Below the pieces are notes generated by a model. It saw only the letters and a list, made by a program, of their open reading frames with translations. It was not told the origin of the DNA and did not search any database. A stretch of DNA of 64,000 nucleotides from Sanguinoderma infundibulare (taxonomy: Eukaryota > Basidiomycota > Agaricomycetes > Polyporales > Polyporaceae). The translations under genes were made by a program, and so were the position numbers. Numbering within the stretch: position 1 is the stretch's first letter; each line of letters begins with the position of its first letter. Positions 19,671 to 30,730 of this stretch are shown piece by piece. The stretch lies in the NCBI GenBank assembly GCA_032821775.1, contig JAVLRN010000008.1, positions 930,001 to 994,000 of the forward strand. Direction: 5' to 3'.

Positions 19671-22232
19671 CGGTGGTTCACGCGTGGGTGGACGCTCCAA
19701 GAGCTCGTCGCGCCTCGACTCCTTTCCTTTCTTTCAAAGGAATGGGTGTCTATAGGATCTAAGCGCAGTCTAGCGGAGCTCGTCTGTGACATCACCGGTA
19801 TTGACCACCGCGTTCTGGTTCACGACCGCCCGCTGGACGATGCAAGCGTTGCGCAGCGTATGTCGTGGGCAGCCCGACGTGAGACTACGCGGGTCGAGGA
19901 TCGGGCATACTGCCTGCTGGGTATCTTCGGGATCAACATGCCCACGCTGTACGGAGAGGGAGCGCACGCCTTCAGGCGTTTACAGGAGGAGATTCTCAGG
20001 AAAATTCCGGAGCAGAGCTTATTCGCTTGGGGAAACATAGTCCCGCTGTCGGATGCCATCGAACCAAGCTTTTGGGGGTGCTGGAAGACCGATCCTGGGT
20101 CATTCTTCGCGTCATCGCCCGAGCAGTTTGCGGGTAGCAGAAACATCACATGCATACATAACCGGACCATCGGCGATTTCCACCTCCCTCCCCTTGAATA
20201 CTCCCAGACTCCTCACGGCCTACGCACACAATTAAGCCTTTTGCCCATTGAAAGCGTTTTACCCATTGAAGCTGGGCATTTACCATTTGATGACTCGATA
20301 AGTCGTGTCGAATGGTATATCGCCATCCTCGGATGTTCCACAGATGACGGAAAGCTTCTCGGTAGGATCTGCTTCGCAACTACCTCGAAATCTCGGGTCG
20401 GCCTCTTCCAGGTCGTATTCGATCCAGACAACTACCATCTCGTTGCTTTTTCCTTGGACGATATCAAGCACCACTGGTCGCGTCCGCGCCCGCGTGTCAA
20501 GACACTGACAGTCCATCTTTCGAATTTCCCCAAACGAGCCACGACTTCCGGACCTGACGATGCGTACGACTTTGGTCCTGATACCTTTCACCTGCGCCTT
20601 GCAGAACTCAGTCGTGCTGCGCTCATGAAGCATGGCTGGATCGTTTCAGACCTCGTTCGCAAGGAACATGCTACCGTCTCTCACTATCATTCCTTCACCT
20701 CCGAGTCCTTTTCCCTCACCAACGATGCTATGACCATCCACATCAAGTACCTGCATATGCCGTTAAATCGTTCAACCCGTCTCATGGCCGCCCGCATCTG
20801 GCTCTTGTCCCCGGGCGACCCCGAAACACCGGCAGTCTCTGTTGCGCCTTATATCGCTACCACCTGGCTTATCGAAGAATCCACTCCCTTCGCATCGAGC
20901 ACTATCACGCTCATGTCGCCATCAGGAAGTGAAGTACCGCTGCAACTGGGTTTTGAATTGATAACACGATCCCTTTGCAACATCCACGTTGCGACCATCC
21001 TGGCGTCCAATCCTACGATGCCCCGGCGAACGGAGGAGATAGCGAAGCGGTTGGCGCGCTACCACGGAGGCTTCAAGTTGATGCTGCTCGGGAGCGTCCG
21101 GATGGAATTGGAGAAGGAAGGCTACGTCGTTTCCTTTGAGCCGGGCCGGAGTCAAGACAGTCGCGATACGCATACGTTGACACTATCCAAACCGGGAGTC
21201 GGATCCATAGTCATCAAGTACGTCCACGAGCTCCGATTCGGACTTTCGGAGGATACCGTCGACTGGGACTGGGAGACGTCTGGGGTGCCGGATGTGACGA
21301 GGCTAGACTTGGTCGTCCTTGTCAGCTTGGAGTCAGGCTTGCCTGGCGAGGCTCAGGTGTACCAGGACGGACCGTACATTCTGCCGTGGAAGGTAGAGTG
21401 GGGGGCGCTTTCATTGTCACCGTCTCTCCGAGTCATGGACGGGAGACTGGTCGCTCTTACTAGCCCCTCCGGAGACACCCTAGCAGTACACCTCGGCTTC
21501 GACCTCGCGTGGCACTCGGAGTTCTACATCCAGGTAGACGTGGTCTCCGAGAGCCATCCGTCCCGTCGCCTGGATCATGCATTCAACGCCTCCAAGTGGC
21601 CGGAACTGAAGCGGTCACACAGCGAAATTGTTTTCACACTACCGGGACACACCAGGCGTGCCCTGGAAGCTCAGGGTTACACCGTCCAGCTCCAAAACCT
21701 CGGCAACGCACATCATTCTCTCACGCTCTCTACCCCAGACATCGTTGTCACCATCGATTACTCGCATGCCCTTGATGATGAGGGGATTCGGTTGACGTTG
21801 CTGGCTGATGTCAAGCTCGAGCCCAATTCCGAGTCCCTCCCTTCCGATGACCCTGGAGCGGCACCTCGCGACGCCCATTCCCATCTTGAGCAGTTACGAT
21901 GGGGTGCTGAAGACACACGGCGCGACGACGATTGGGACTTGCGCAAAGCGCTTTGGGAATTCAGAAAAGCCAGGGGGGATGGGGACCTGGGTGACTTGCA
22001 TGTGCCAGACGAGAGCAAATGGGTCTGGGAGCTCCACCGGAAGCAAGTCACACTCGTACGACCAACTGGAGGAGAGCTGACCCTGCGTCTCGGGTTCGAC
22101 CTCATGTGGTACTCCAAGTATTGCCTCTTCGTGGAGGCCGTTCCACCCACGACGACGATGCGCACGCAGCTGACGAAGACCTTCCGTAAATTGACACGAT
22201 CGCGGGCGATCGGCGGCCTGTTTGGTGTGTAG
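19073..22232 (+). CDS. HET-domain protein C, three C-terminal modules
   Basis: Exons 19073-19262 and 19315-22232 give 1035 aa. The HET domain (MRLLNTYTGEFEDFFNSS, YIWIDSCCIDKTSSSELSEA, WFTRGWTLQELVAPR, TTRVEDRAYCLLGIFGINMP) is followed by QSLFAWG and a DUF8212-like segment. The second half is an array of three repeats of an unrecognised module. Part A starts near residues 488, 650 and 835 (LAELSRAALMKHGW; LGSVRMELEKEGY; LPGHTRRALEAQGY). Part B starts near 594, 774 and 973 (LMSPSGSEVPLQLGFEL; LTSPSGDTLAVHLGFDL; LVRPTGGELTLRLGFDL). The period is about 160-175 residues. A sensor role for this array beside a cell-death domain is inference. The first exon and promoter are shared with HET A through duplication. 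The closest relative elsewhere in the window is the truncated HET E at 58.7 kb. Confidence 0.9.
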
Positions 22233-24060
22233 CGAATGGGGAGGCGGGGAGAAGACAGACTTCGACAGAGGGAAGTTGGACAATGTCTCCTTACATTTTA
22301 CTATGTCTGGTCATCAGTACTGGCAGCTCTCACATATGCCTTCGTACATCCGGTTCTCTCGATCATACAGAAATAGAAATAACGCACTATTCACCAGGAA
22401 CCAGACGCCTCTCTCAACACAGAGTACCTGTCAGCCTTCATTCGTAATACATTTCGCAAACAGCCCGAGCGATCTCCTCCGCATGTCCGTTCCATCCATT
22501 CCGCTTCGCTTTCCCCAAGCAACTCCATTGTCAACCTACGTACCACACCAAAGACAAGTCGCTGAACACGCTCCGCACAAACAAGAGAGCAACGTACCTC
22601 AAATACGCCTCACCCTCCCCACCTTCCTTGCTGATCTCTGTCGCTCCTTCCCGCACTTGGCACACGGCTCCTCCAACCGCCCCAGCGCCTCGCAAGGCAG
22701 CCACGGCCATGGCGAGGGTCAATGTCCGAGTCGGCCGCGTCCCTCCCTTGTGTTTACTGTTCTGCTTCCCGTCCGAATCGCTCCAAGGAATCGCGTTCCG
22801 AAGAATCATCGTCGCGCCGTCCGGGCCTCTTGCCGACTTTCTTAGTCAGATGGCGCTGTCCCCGCCGAGTACGTCCGCGATTTGGGCTGCATGCCCGGAG
22901 CCGACTGGAACAAGAACGCGAGCAGGAAAGACTCCATGCTATCGACCGGTCGTCTCCGCGCGCCCGGGGACGCGTTCGAACGCGCGGAGGGAAGGAGGTG
23001 CACGAGACGCGCTCTTTCTAGCCGGGCGGGAAGCGAGCAAAATGACAGGTGGAGCAACTCCAGAGTGGTTTGGTGGGGTCGGCAGGAGGTAAACGGAGAC
23101 GGAGCTCGAAAACCGAGAAAAGGCTGAAAATCGAGCACGGTCGGATGAAGCGCGAGAACCGAAGAGGACGTGCGCGAACGGATGGTGGGCGCTGCGCCGT
23201 CGGTGGACTTGAGGAATGGGCGAGAGATGGTCGAGACAAGGATGGAGTTCTTGAGCAGGGCTTTGTCCGAGACGTCTTTGGGCAAGAAGTTTATCAGCGC
23301 GTCGAACGGCCTTTGGAATGGATCTGGCGACGGTACTGATCCGATGCCTTTCCTCAGGAACAGCGTGCTGGCGATGGAGGGCGGGCACGACGTCGGTCGC
23401 GAGGTAGATGACGGGGCAGACGATTCGCGAGGGAGATGTGTGGTGGAGCTAGACTGCTTGCCGAAGGGGAAAAAGGACGGCAGTCGCAGGTGGTTATTAC
23501 TGTGGATGTCGCCCTCCTCGGACAGCTCGAGCACGCCCGCGCCACTGTGTTTTCGCCAGGTACAGGCGACGCGCTCTCCCCACTCGAGGACGTCCACGGA
23601 GCGCACGGCGCAGACTAGAGGGAAAATGGTCGACAATATGTAAGACTCCAGCTGAGGCATTCTGATACGAGTCCGGGGGAGTGCTCTGAAACGGGGAGTT
23701 GGAGAGTAAAGCGACACCTTCAAAGCCCCAGTGAGCGATGAACAGCGAGTGCGAGGGCGCAATGCTGATCAGGGAGAATAGGCATGCGCGCGAAAGTCCA
23801 CTACACGTCCTTTGCGGGTCGATCGGCGGGAGATCATGCAGCGGTCTTTGTTTCCGGGATGCCAACGCCACGGATGTGGTACTGCGCCCCTACATCCTCC
23901 TTGGTGGCGACTATCAGCTTATCCAGCCTGAGAACGATGCCGAACGCGTCGTAACGCCTACGGAGAATGCTCCGTTTCCACCACAAAAGATGAGCAACAA
24001 CCACCAGGAATGTACACGCGGATGCTCACAGATATTGTTCGTTGGCGAGCGTGTCGTCCA
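22233..24060 (-). pseudogene. degenerate PfkB kinase copy
   Basis: Lies tail-to-tail after HET C, as the intact PfkB gene does after HET D. Minus-strand traces follow the intact gene in order: RACLFSLISIAPSHSLFIAH and WGFEGVALLS (intact: HALLVAHWGSDGAAVLS) near 23.7-23.8 kb; RPVDSMESFLLAFLF near 22.9 kb where the intact gene has VVDEVGAQDAFVAGMMW; EGEAYLRYV near 22.6 kb (intact: RWRLEECLRCV); and GKAKRNGWNGHAEEIARAV near 22.46 kb (intact: GRKARRNGWNGLAEEMARAG). The GAxD catalytic motif of PfkB kinases is lost and frames shift between blocks. The 22,233-22,430 part is the HET C 3' flank, which has a homologous counterpart after HET E. Confidence 0.7.
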
Positions 24061-25123
24061 GACTATGCGTATGGATTATGAACCGATCAAGTAGTGGACA
24101 AGGCGTAATCTGGGGCAATTGATTCCCCGTCCGAAGAGCGGTCGAGATGATACCTGCGACGTCGCGAGTGGTCAACCACTAGCAGGAGAGTGATCTGACT
24201 TGCGCGAACGAGGCTTTAGAGTGTCCGCCTGAGTGCTCCCGGCTCGGGGGACCCCCCGAGCACAGCGAGGGAGGGGAGGGAGCACGAATGGCGGGCCCTC
24301 GCCGCGCAACCCCCAAGTCCAGACTGTAAGCGCTCGACGATGTAAAGGAATCATACAGTCACCAATGCGGTGTATTACAAAGCTATTGTAGTGTAGTGGG
24401 GTGTAGCGCCTGTTCAGTTTCGCAGCTTTCGCTGCGTACGCCGGTTTGATTCCCCGCATGCACTATTTTACCACCATGCTCTTGGTGATGGCGGTGTTGC
24501 TCGGCGTCTGCGCAATACTCGCAAGTGGGAGACGCCTAATAGGCGTCGAACTTGCAAGTGTCGTTGTATACGGCTCCACTTCCACCGTCGACGCAAGTTC
24601 ATTTGACAGATCTGCGTGTAGTACGTGCCATGTGCGTCTTGGGCCACGCCGTTGAGTCGTGCGCGTCGTTTGCTCGTCGCACCACGGCTCAACGTTGCAA
24701 CACTGACAGTGTCCAAACCATGATATACACGTATCGTATGTCCCATGATATTATGTATATATCGTTTAGTGTATATTCTGCTGCTTTTCGATTTGCCATA
24801 TTCAAGGCTAGTCGTGGGTGTGCGTGGTCAAGGTAGACCTGTGACTTTCGCCGCGTTCCCTTGCGCGCCAGCTATCGTATTGGTTGCTTCCATTCTTTCA
24901 TTGCGCAGATCAATACCGTATTCTGCCACCACGCGGAAAAGGCCCCTCCGACGATTTGAAGGAAGTTGGCGAACCGTCATCTTCCCCTCAGCCTCCCACT
25001 TCCTCCCCTCCCACCTCCCACCGTTCCGTCGATCTATTTTCCTCACTGAACGATGTGAGTACGTTCTGTTCTCCTCGTCGCTCGGTACTGATAGGACCTG
25101 CAATGTTATCAACTTCTGCAGCG
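24061..25123. other. intergenic with tRNA-like box pair and hairpins
   Basis: No protein gene. It contains a very tight GC hairpin (GCTCGGGGG / CCCCCGAGC, 24,242-24,261, 2-base loop), a tRNA-like pol III box pair at 24,389-24,453 and an imperfect palindrome centred on GACGCCTAATAGGCGTC near 24,530-24,547. The right end is the HET D promoter with its 5'-UTR intron (GTGAGTACGTTC to CTGCAG just before the ATG). Confidence 0.5.
24382..24460 (+). other. tRNA-like pol III A/B box pair (SINE head or tRNA relic)
   Basis: TAGTGTAGTGG (24,389-24,399) fits an A box and GGTTTGATTCC (24,443-24,453) fits a B box, with tRNA-like spacing and a hairpin CGCAGC-TTTC-GCTGCG between them. The 3' CCCCGCA has no matching 5' acceptor strand and the anticodon arm does not fold cleanly, so it is not called a functional tRNA. 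Confidence 0.35.
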
Positions 25124-28100
25124 ATGCGGCTGATCAACACATACACCGGCCAGTTCGAGGAGTTCCCAGACGCTTCGAAGGCCCCGCCGTACGCCATCTT
25201 ATCCCACACTTGGCATCCGGACGGAGAGCAGTCATACCAAGATGTGAAGAGGATACAAGACGCGTACAAGGTACCCTTTCTACGTCTGGCGCTGCCGCTC
25301 TCGCTAAGGCTAACCTCTCTATCAATCGTAGTTGAAGGATACCGTCCGGGCAAAGCCTGTGTCGGACCAATCTACTGCTGGGATAAACCAAGAGACCACG
25401 AATCGTGCGTTGATAGTTTCACTTGGACGGGCTTTGCTTACGTTCACTCCAAGATTCCTCGGAGGCTACGCACCACAACGACATCTCCTCCCTTCCTACT
25501 CCACCCGCCCGCGCCCCGTCCGGCATATGGGATGACCGTCGTCTCTCGGAGAAGCTCCGAAGGGCATGCGAAACCGCACGTAACGATGGCTTCGAGTACA
25601 TCTGGGTCGACTCCTCCTGCATCAACAAGACGAGCAGCTCGGAGCTGTCTGAGGCCATCAACTCCATGTACAACTGGTACAGCCGCGCCCAGGTCTGCTA
25701 TGCCTTCCTGTCGGACGTACCCGATGACGATGACGTGAGCAAATCGCGCTCGCGTTTTCGCAAAAGCCGGTGGTTCACGCGAGGATGGACGCTCCAAGAG
25801 CTTATTGCACCCGACTACGTCCAGTTTCTCTCTAAAGGATGGAGGTTGTTGGGCACGAAGCACACCTTGGTGAAGGTACTCTCTGACATCACGCGTATCG
25901 ACGGCAACATCTTGATGAACAAGACGCTGGATGAGGCAAGCGTTGCCCAGCGAATGTCATGGGCCGCTAAACGGAAGACGACGCGGGTCGAGGATCAGGC
26001 GTACTCTCTGCTGGGCATCTTCGGTATCAACATGCCGACGCTATACGGAGAGGGCGAGCACGCTTTCCGGAGACTGCGAGAGGAGATCCTGAGGAGAATC
26101 CCGGAGCAGAGCCTGTTCGCTTGGGGCGTCGTTCGCAGTCTGGAGTACGTCCGGACTACCCCCGGGCATCGGATGGAATTGAAGGAGGATGAATCGAAAT
26201 CATTCTTCGCACAGTCGCCGGCAACGTTTTCCGGAAGCCATCGAACAGTAGTCGCATCTAGCGAAACTGCCGCGAAGCTCAAGCTCCCTGTGCTTGAATA
26301 CGCCACTACCCCCTACGGCCTCCGGATGCAATTTCGCCTTCTTCCCCTTCGAAAAGCAGGTTTGCCCATCAATATCCCTGATCAGTCATGCGGATGGTAC
26401 CTCGCCCTCCTCGGATGCTCCAGCAGTGACGAACGTCCTGGAAGCTTCCTCGCCGCGATCTGTTACATACCCACCCCCGCGTCTCAGTTCCCCCTTCTCT
26501 ACCCCGGAAGGATTGCAGGGCGCTTTCAGGTGGACAATTCACCCTTTCCGCAAGACAATCGGATCGACATTCACATGCTTGCCATTTCTCCAAACGACAT
26601 CAAACTCAGCCTCTGGCTTATCCATTCGCAGGTCAAGACTGTCTATCTTCCTCATCAGAAACGCGCCATCCTTGATCGGAGATCGCTTCGTGCCTTTACT
26701 CTAACGCTTCCGGAGCGGAGCCATCCTGCACCAGGGACGGACCGCCGCTACCTGGTTTCGGACATCGTGCGGGGTCACAATCCAGATTCCTACTCCTTCA
26801 TCCTCCCCTGCGACTCTTTCACTCTCTGCATGAAATACCTATACATGGGACTTACAAAGGGCGGTTATTACCTTGTGACTGCCCGTATCTGGGTTTTGTC
26901 TCCCGATGAGGCCGCGGAGAGCTCTTCGAACACAGGGCCTCAGTCTCCCGCGCCTTATACCACCGCCACATGGGTCATCTACCAGGATAGGTCTCCAACT
27001 GACCTCGATGGCACATTGCGGAACGTCACGCTCGCCTTGCCGCCAGGATACGAAGCAACACTGCGGCTGTGGTTCGAAGCCCTGACCCCATCTCTTTACA
27101 ACATCCGGTTCGCCATCACCTCCACCTCAGCGCCCCCTCCTGAACAGGCCGTAGCTGATACGCGTCGCCAGCAGCTGGCGATACGTCACAGTGGGAACAT
27201 CAAGCTGGTCCTGCTAGGACGTGTCCGGCGGGCCCTGGAGGCAAAAGGCGACGCCATTCAGTTCGAGGGCCCGAGTCGGCACAGTTCCAACAAGCATACC
27301 TCGACTCTCTCCAGCCCCGTATCCTCGTTCTCCATAATCATTTCGTATATCCACGAGCTCCTTGAGGCAAAGGAGTTCATCCTGGTAGCCCGTGTTACAT
27401 TGATGTCACCAGAGGGGTGCCAGGACGGTCCATATGTCCTGCGGTGGGCCGACTGGTTTTCAGCATTGAAAGGTTGGAAATGGGTCCTCGATGAACGACA
27501 GGTGGCGCTGACGGGCCCGTTCGGAAACCCACTCACCCTGCGCCTTGGTTTTAACCTTGCATGGCAGTCCGAGTACGATGTGCAAGTTGACGTCGCCCCC
27601 GAGAGAGGCTCTTTCCATTGTCCGGACCTTCCGAAGGGCCTCTCGGGGGATTACTGGCACGCGCTCCATCTCGGGCAGCCACAGAGGCAAGTCACGTTGA
27701 CGTTGCCGGGACCCACCAGGCATGCTCTCGAGTCTCTGGGCTTCGCTGTCCACTTCCAACGACCGGGCGAAGACCTCCATTCCCTCGCGCTCTCAACTCC
27801 CGACTTCGCGATCACCATCGACTACTCGCACGTCCTCGACAACGATGGAGCTCGGCTGACTTTGCGAGCCGATGTCAGGCCGACGTCCATCCCCTCTGAC
27901 GACCAGGCTCGAGCGGTACCGCACGACCATCATTTCTCTGCGAACAATCGGCGTCTACAATGGGTCGACACTACGCCGTGGAGGTGGAGCCTTGAGCGGA
28001 AGGAAGCCGCCCTGCTCATACTACCCGAGCGGCCCGCTGGGGAAGAGCTCGCGTTGCTTCTCGGGTTCCGACTTGTGTGGTACTCCGAGTACTGCCTCGT

Positions 28101-28134
28101 CGTACTGCCGACCTGCTCAGCACGACGGGGTTGA
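25124..28134 (+). CDS. HET-domain protein D, three C-terminal modules
   Basis: Exons 25124-25270, 25332-25404 and 25454-28134 give 966 aa. HET motifs are MRLINTYTGQFEEFPD, YAILSHTWHPDGEQSYQD, YIWVDSSCINKTSSSELSEA, WFTRGWTLQELIAPDYV and TTRVEDQAYSLLGIFGINMP, then QSLFAWG and VLEYATTPYGLRMQFRLLP. Modules A start near residues 488, 656 and 820 (LLGRVRRALEAKG; LPGPTRHALESLGF) and modules B near 598, 756 and 924 (LTGPFGNPLTLRLGFNL; LALLLGFRLVWYSEYC). The last module is slightly divergent, and the C-terminal tail that HET C carries after it is replaced by CSARRG and a stop, suggesting a late frame change. It has one more 5' intron than HET A-C. Its 3' end faces the intact PfkB kinase. Confidence 0.88.
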
Positions 28135-28505
28135 ACTGGAAGGGACGGACGAAGAGGGCCCAGCGCAGATTGGGGAATTGGATGGAGTCTCTTTTCCAGA
28201 ATATACAACGAGTCGGCTCCACGACTATGAGTCTATGACATCGACGCGGTTTAGTACGATTCTCTGTATCATGTAGACCATCAGCCTCGATAGACAAATG
28301 CTCTTGGTTCAGAGAAGAAGGGCTGAAGGGTACGCCGTTCATGAATCCACCGTAGCCATCGTCGACGTCCGAGATGCGCTCGTTCACCGTATGTTTCGGT
28401 CCGCGGGCGGGATCATGAGGCGCTTGCGCCTCACGAGGGGGAATGGAGGTTCACGCAAGAAACAGTCGAGCGATCAGACATCCATACCGAAATCGTCATC
28501 AGAGA
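28135..28505. other. convergent spacer between HET D and PfkB
   Basis: The 3' flanks of two converging genes. No other feature is seen. Confidence 0.5.
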
Positions 28506-30382
28506 TCAAGCAGCGTTCACGGTCCACGGCTCAAACCATCCAGCACGAGCCATCTCCTCCGCGAGTCCGTTCCATCCATTCCGCCTCGCTTTTCGCCCAG
28601 CGAGTTCCGTCGCGAACCTATGCGCCACACCGTTGACCATCAGTTCGTAAACCACGATCATCATGATGCGCGTATGTTGCGGACCAACGCACCTCAAACA
28701 CTCCTCGAGCCTCCACCTCCCCTTCTGCTCCCCATCGGCACCCGCGATCGCCGCGTCGCTCCCGACCGCACTCGGCGTGTACGGCTCCCCGGGCAGCAGC
28801 CTCCGACTCAGCGCCCACATCATCCCCGCCACAAACGCGTCCTGCGCCCCCACCTCGTCCACCACCTCGCTCGCCACGGGCTGCTTCGGCCGCAGAGGCG
28901 GCTCAAACGTCGGCCGCACCCCACCTCCACCGTGCCCGGCGATCTGCGTCCCGTCCGAGTCCGTGCCAGAATCCGAAGCATCCTCGCGGCGGGCAGCTTT
29001 CTTGCCGTTCCTCTTGGACTTGGACTTGGACCTCGGCTGTTTCTGATGGTGTTGGTGTTTTGGCGGGCGAGGAGTGTCTTCCGCGTTTGCTGCGTTGTTG
29101 TTGAGCCGCCGGGCAGGCGTCGAGCTGGAGCCGAGGAGGTCTGCTGTGAACATGCTCGAGGACTCGGTGTCGTGCCCGCCGCTAGCCCAGAAGTCGCTGC
29201 CGGTGCGCACGGACTGGAGGTCAACGTCGCCTGTCCGCCTAGCGGCAGAATCGGGGATGCCGGAGGTAGGTAGGGGCGGGATGGCGGGCTCGACCCAGCC
29301 CGAGGACTGGAAGTACTCCTTGGTCGGGACGGAGAGCACGGCGGCACCGTCGGAACCCCAGTGCGCAACGAGAAGCGCATGCGGGCGAGCAACGCTGGTC
29401 AGGGAGAGGAGGAAGGCACGTGGGGAGGAGGCGTATTGCGGCGAGTGGGCGCGGGCATAGTGTTTGTTGAGGAAGATGACGTCGGCGTGTGGGATGAGCT
29501 TCAGCCGAATTTCGTGAGTTCACATGCAGTTTGTGGGAGACGGTGGGAGGCGGAGCGTACCGCTTCGACACCTTGCCGCGCCCGTCGTCCGACGTCTACG
29601 CTGAAGACGCAGTGGCTGCGCCATTTGCGTTCGCGCGCGAGGCCATCTAGGCCCATGATGTTCTGCAACGTCGTCTTGACCGACCGGCCTTCAAAATGGA
29701 TCCAGTCCACTGGAGCGGGGCTGTTGATGGACGGTCGCGTCGCAGCTGTACCATTAGGGTTAGATGTAGATAGGCGTGGTACAGCACAGCCAGAAGGGGC
29801 TCCTGGCGTCTGCGATGAGCTTCCGGGAGGTGTCGCAGCGGAAGGCGGGTTGAGGTACGCATAGTTTTCAGGTACAAGAAGGGGACCGACGAGAGAGATG
29901 AACTCTTCATGGGTGATGTCAGGTAAAGGGTTGTTGTTGATCACCGTCCTACTGTCCGTATCATCTGTAATTCTCCCAACGTAAGACGCAAACTTTCATC
30001 GCGCAGTGCGCAGACGTTACGTACCTGCATGCAACACCCATGCACTGGGAACACCCGCCTCCGGCCATATCTTGGAAAACCGCGTGCTGACACGTTCCTT
30101 CTCCAGTTGCGAGATTATTCTCTGGCCTTCGTCATCCCCTCCGAGTGGGGCGACCAGCGAAGCATCGACAGCGGGGAACTGGGCGATGATGGAAAGACAT
30201 GTACTTGCCGAACCACCTCGTACCCGTGATACGGAGTGCGCGCGGACGACCGAGTTCGCTTCTGGGTGGGTCGGCAAGCCGAGGTTGTTCGTGACGAAGA
30301 GCGTGCCAGACGCGACGATGCGAAGAGGCCGCTGTGTTGTCGAACGGCCGGACTCGAGGGTATCGCGGCGCCCGCGAGCCAT
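28506..30382 (-). CDS. PfkB-family carbohydrate kinase
   Basis: A ribokinase/PfkB-fold sugar kinase, of the fungal ketohexokinase-like type; the substrate cannot be told. From the start at 30382: RPLRIVASGTLFVTNNLGLP, then RVRGGSASTCLSIIAQFP (the substrate-side GG motif), LVAPLGGDDEG, SKIWPEAGVPSAWVLHA, VDWIHFEGRSV, LIPHADVIFLNKHYA, LLVAHWGSDGAAVLSVPT and VDEVGAQDAFVAGMMWALS, where GAQD is the variant of the family GAGD loop carrying the catalytic Asp. The last intron joins EECLR to FATELAGRKARRNGWNGLAE. A long, charged, Ser-rich insert (SKSKSKRNGKKAARRED) sits before the GAQD block and is unusual for the family. It diverges from the FCP1-like gene. Broken relatives lie at 16.3 and 22.4-24.1 kb. 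Confidence 0.82.
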
Positions 30383-30730
30383 AAGGTATGGGTATAGAGA
30401 GAACGTTGGGTATATGCGCTCGTCACGCCTGAAGCACGTCGGGTGTCGCTGTCGTCGCGGCAACGTCGCGGACAACGTCGAGCTCGGCTGTTCGGGTCGC
30501 GCCCGGCTTCGCGCGTGACGCACCGTGACCGCGTCGCGCGCGCTGTCACCGACGTTCCGCGCGCCTTCGAGCTCGACCTTCACGTCAACTCCACCATCTT
30601 CTTGCATTCATACCGTCCTGAGCTGAGCGCGGCCAAACTGTTTCTCTCATTCTGCTTGGCTTCTCGCCCCGCTGCCTTACGGCTCAATTTTCGAAAGCCA
30701 GGGCATCGTCACCGTCCTGGACGCCAGAAG
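30383..30730. promoter_or_regulatory. divergent promoter, PfkB and FCP1-like genes
   Basis: 348 bp between two oppositely oriented start codons. GC-rich; no clear TATA box or other element is seen. Confidence 0.5.

Noticed and set aside
22628..23762. Open frames of 154-306 codons in the PfkB relic as new genes
   Set aside because: They are explained by the degenerate PfkB copy; conserved blocks lie in changing minus-strand frames.
8321..24060. A secondary-metabolite gene cluster around the laccases
   Set aside because: No PKS, NRPS, terpene synthase, P450 or cluster regulator is present; the block is HET genes and fragments.
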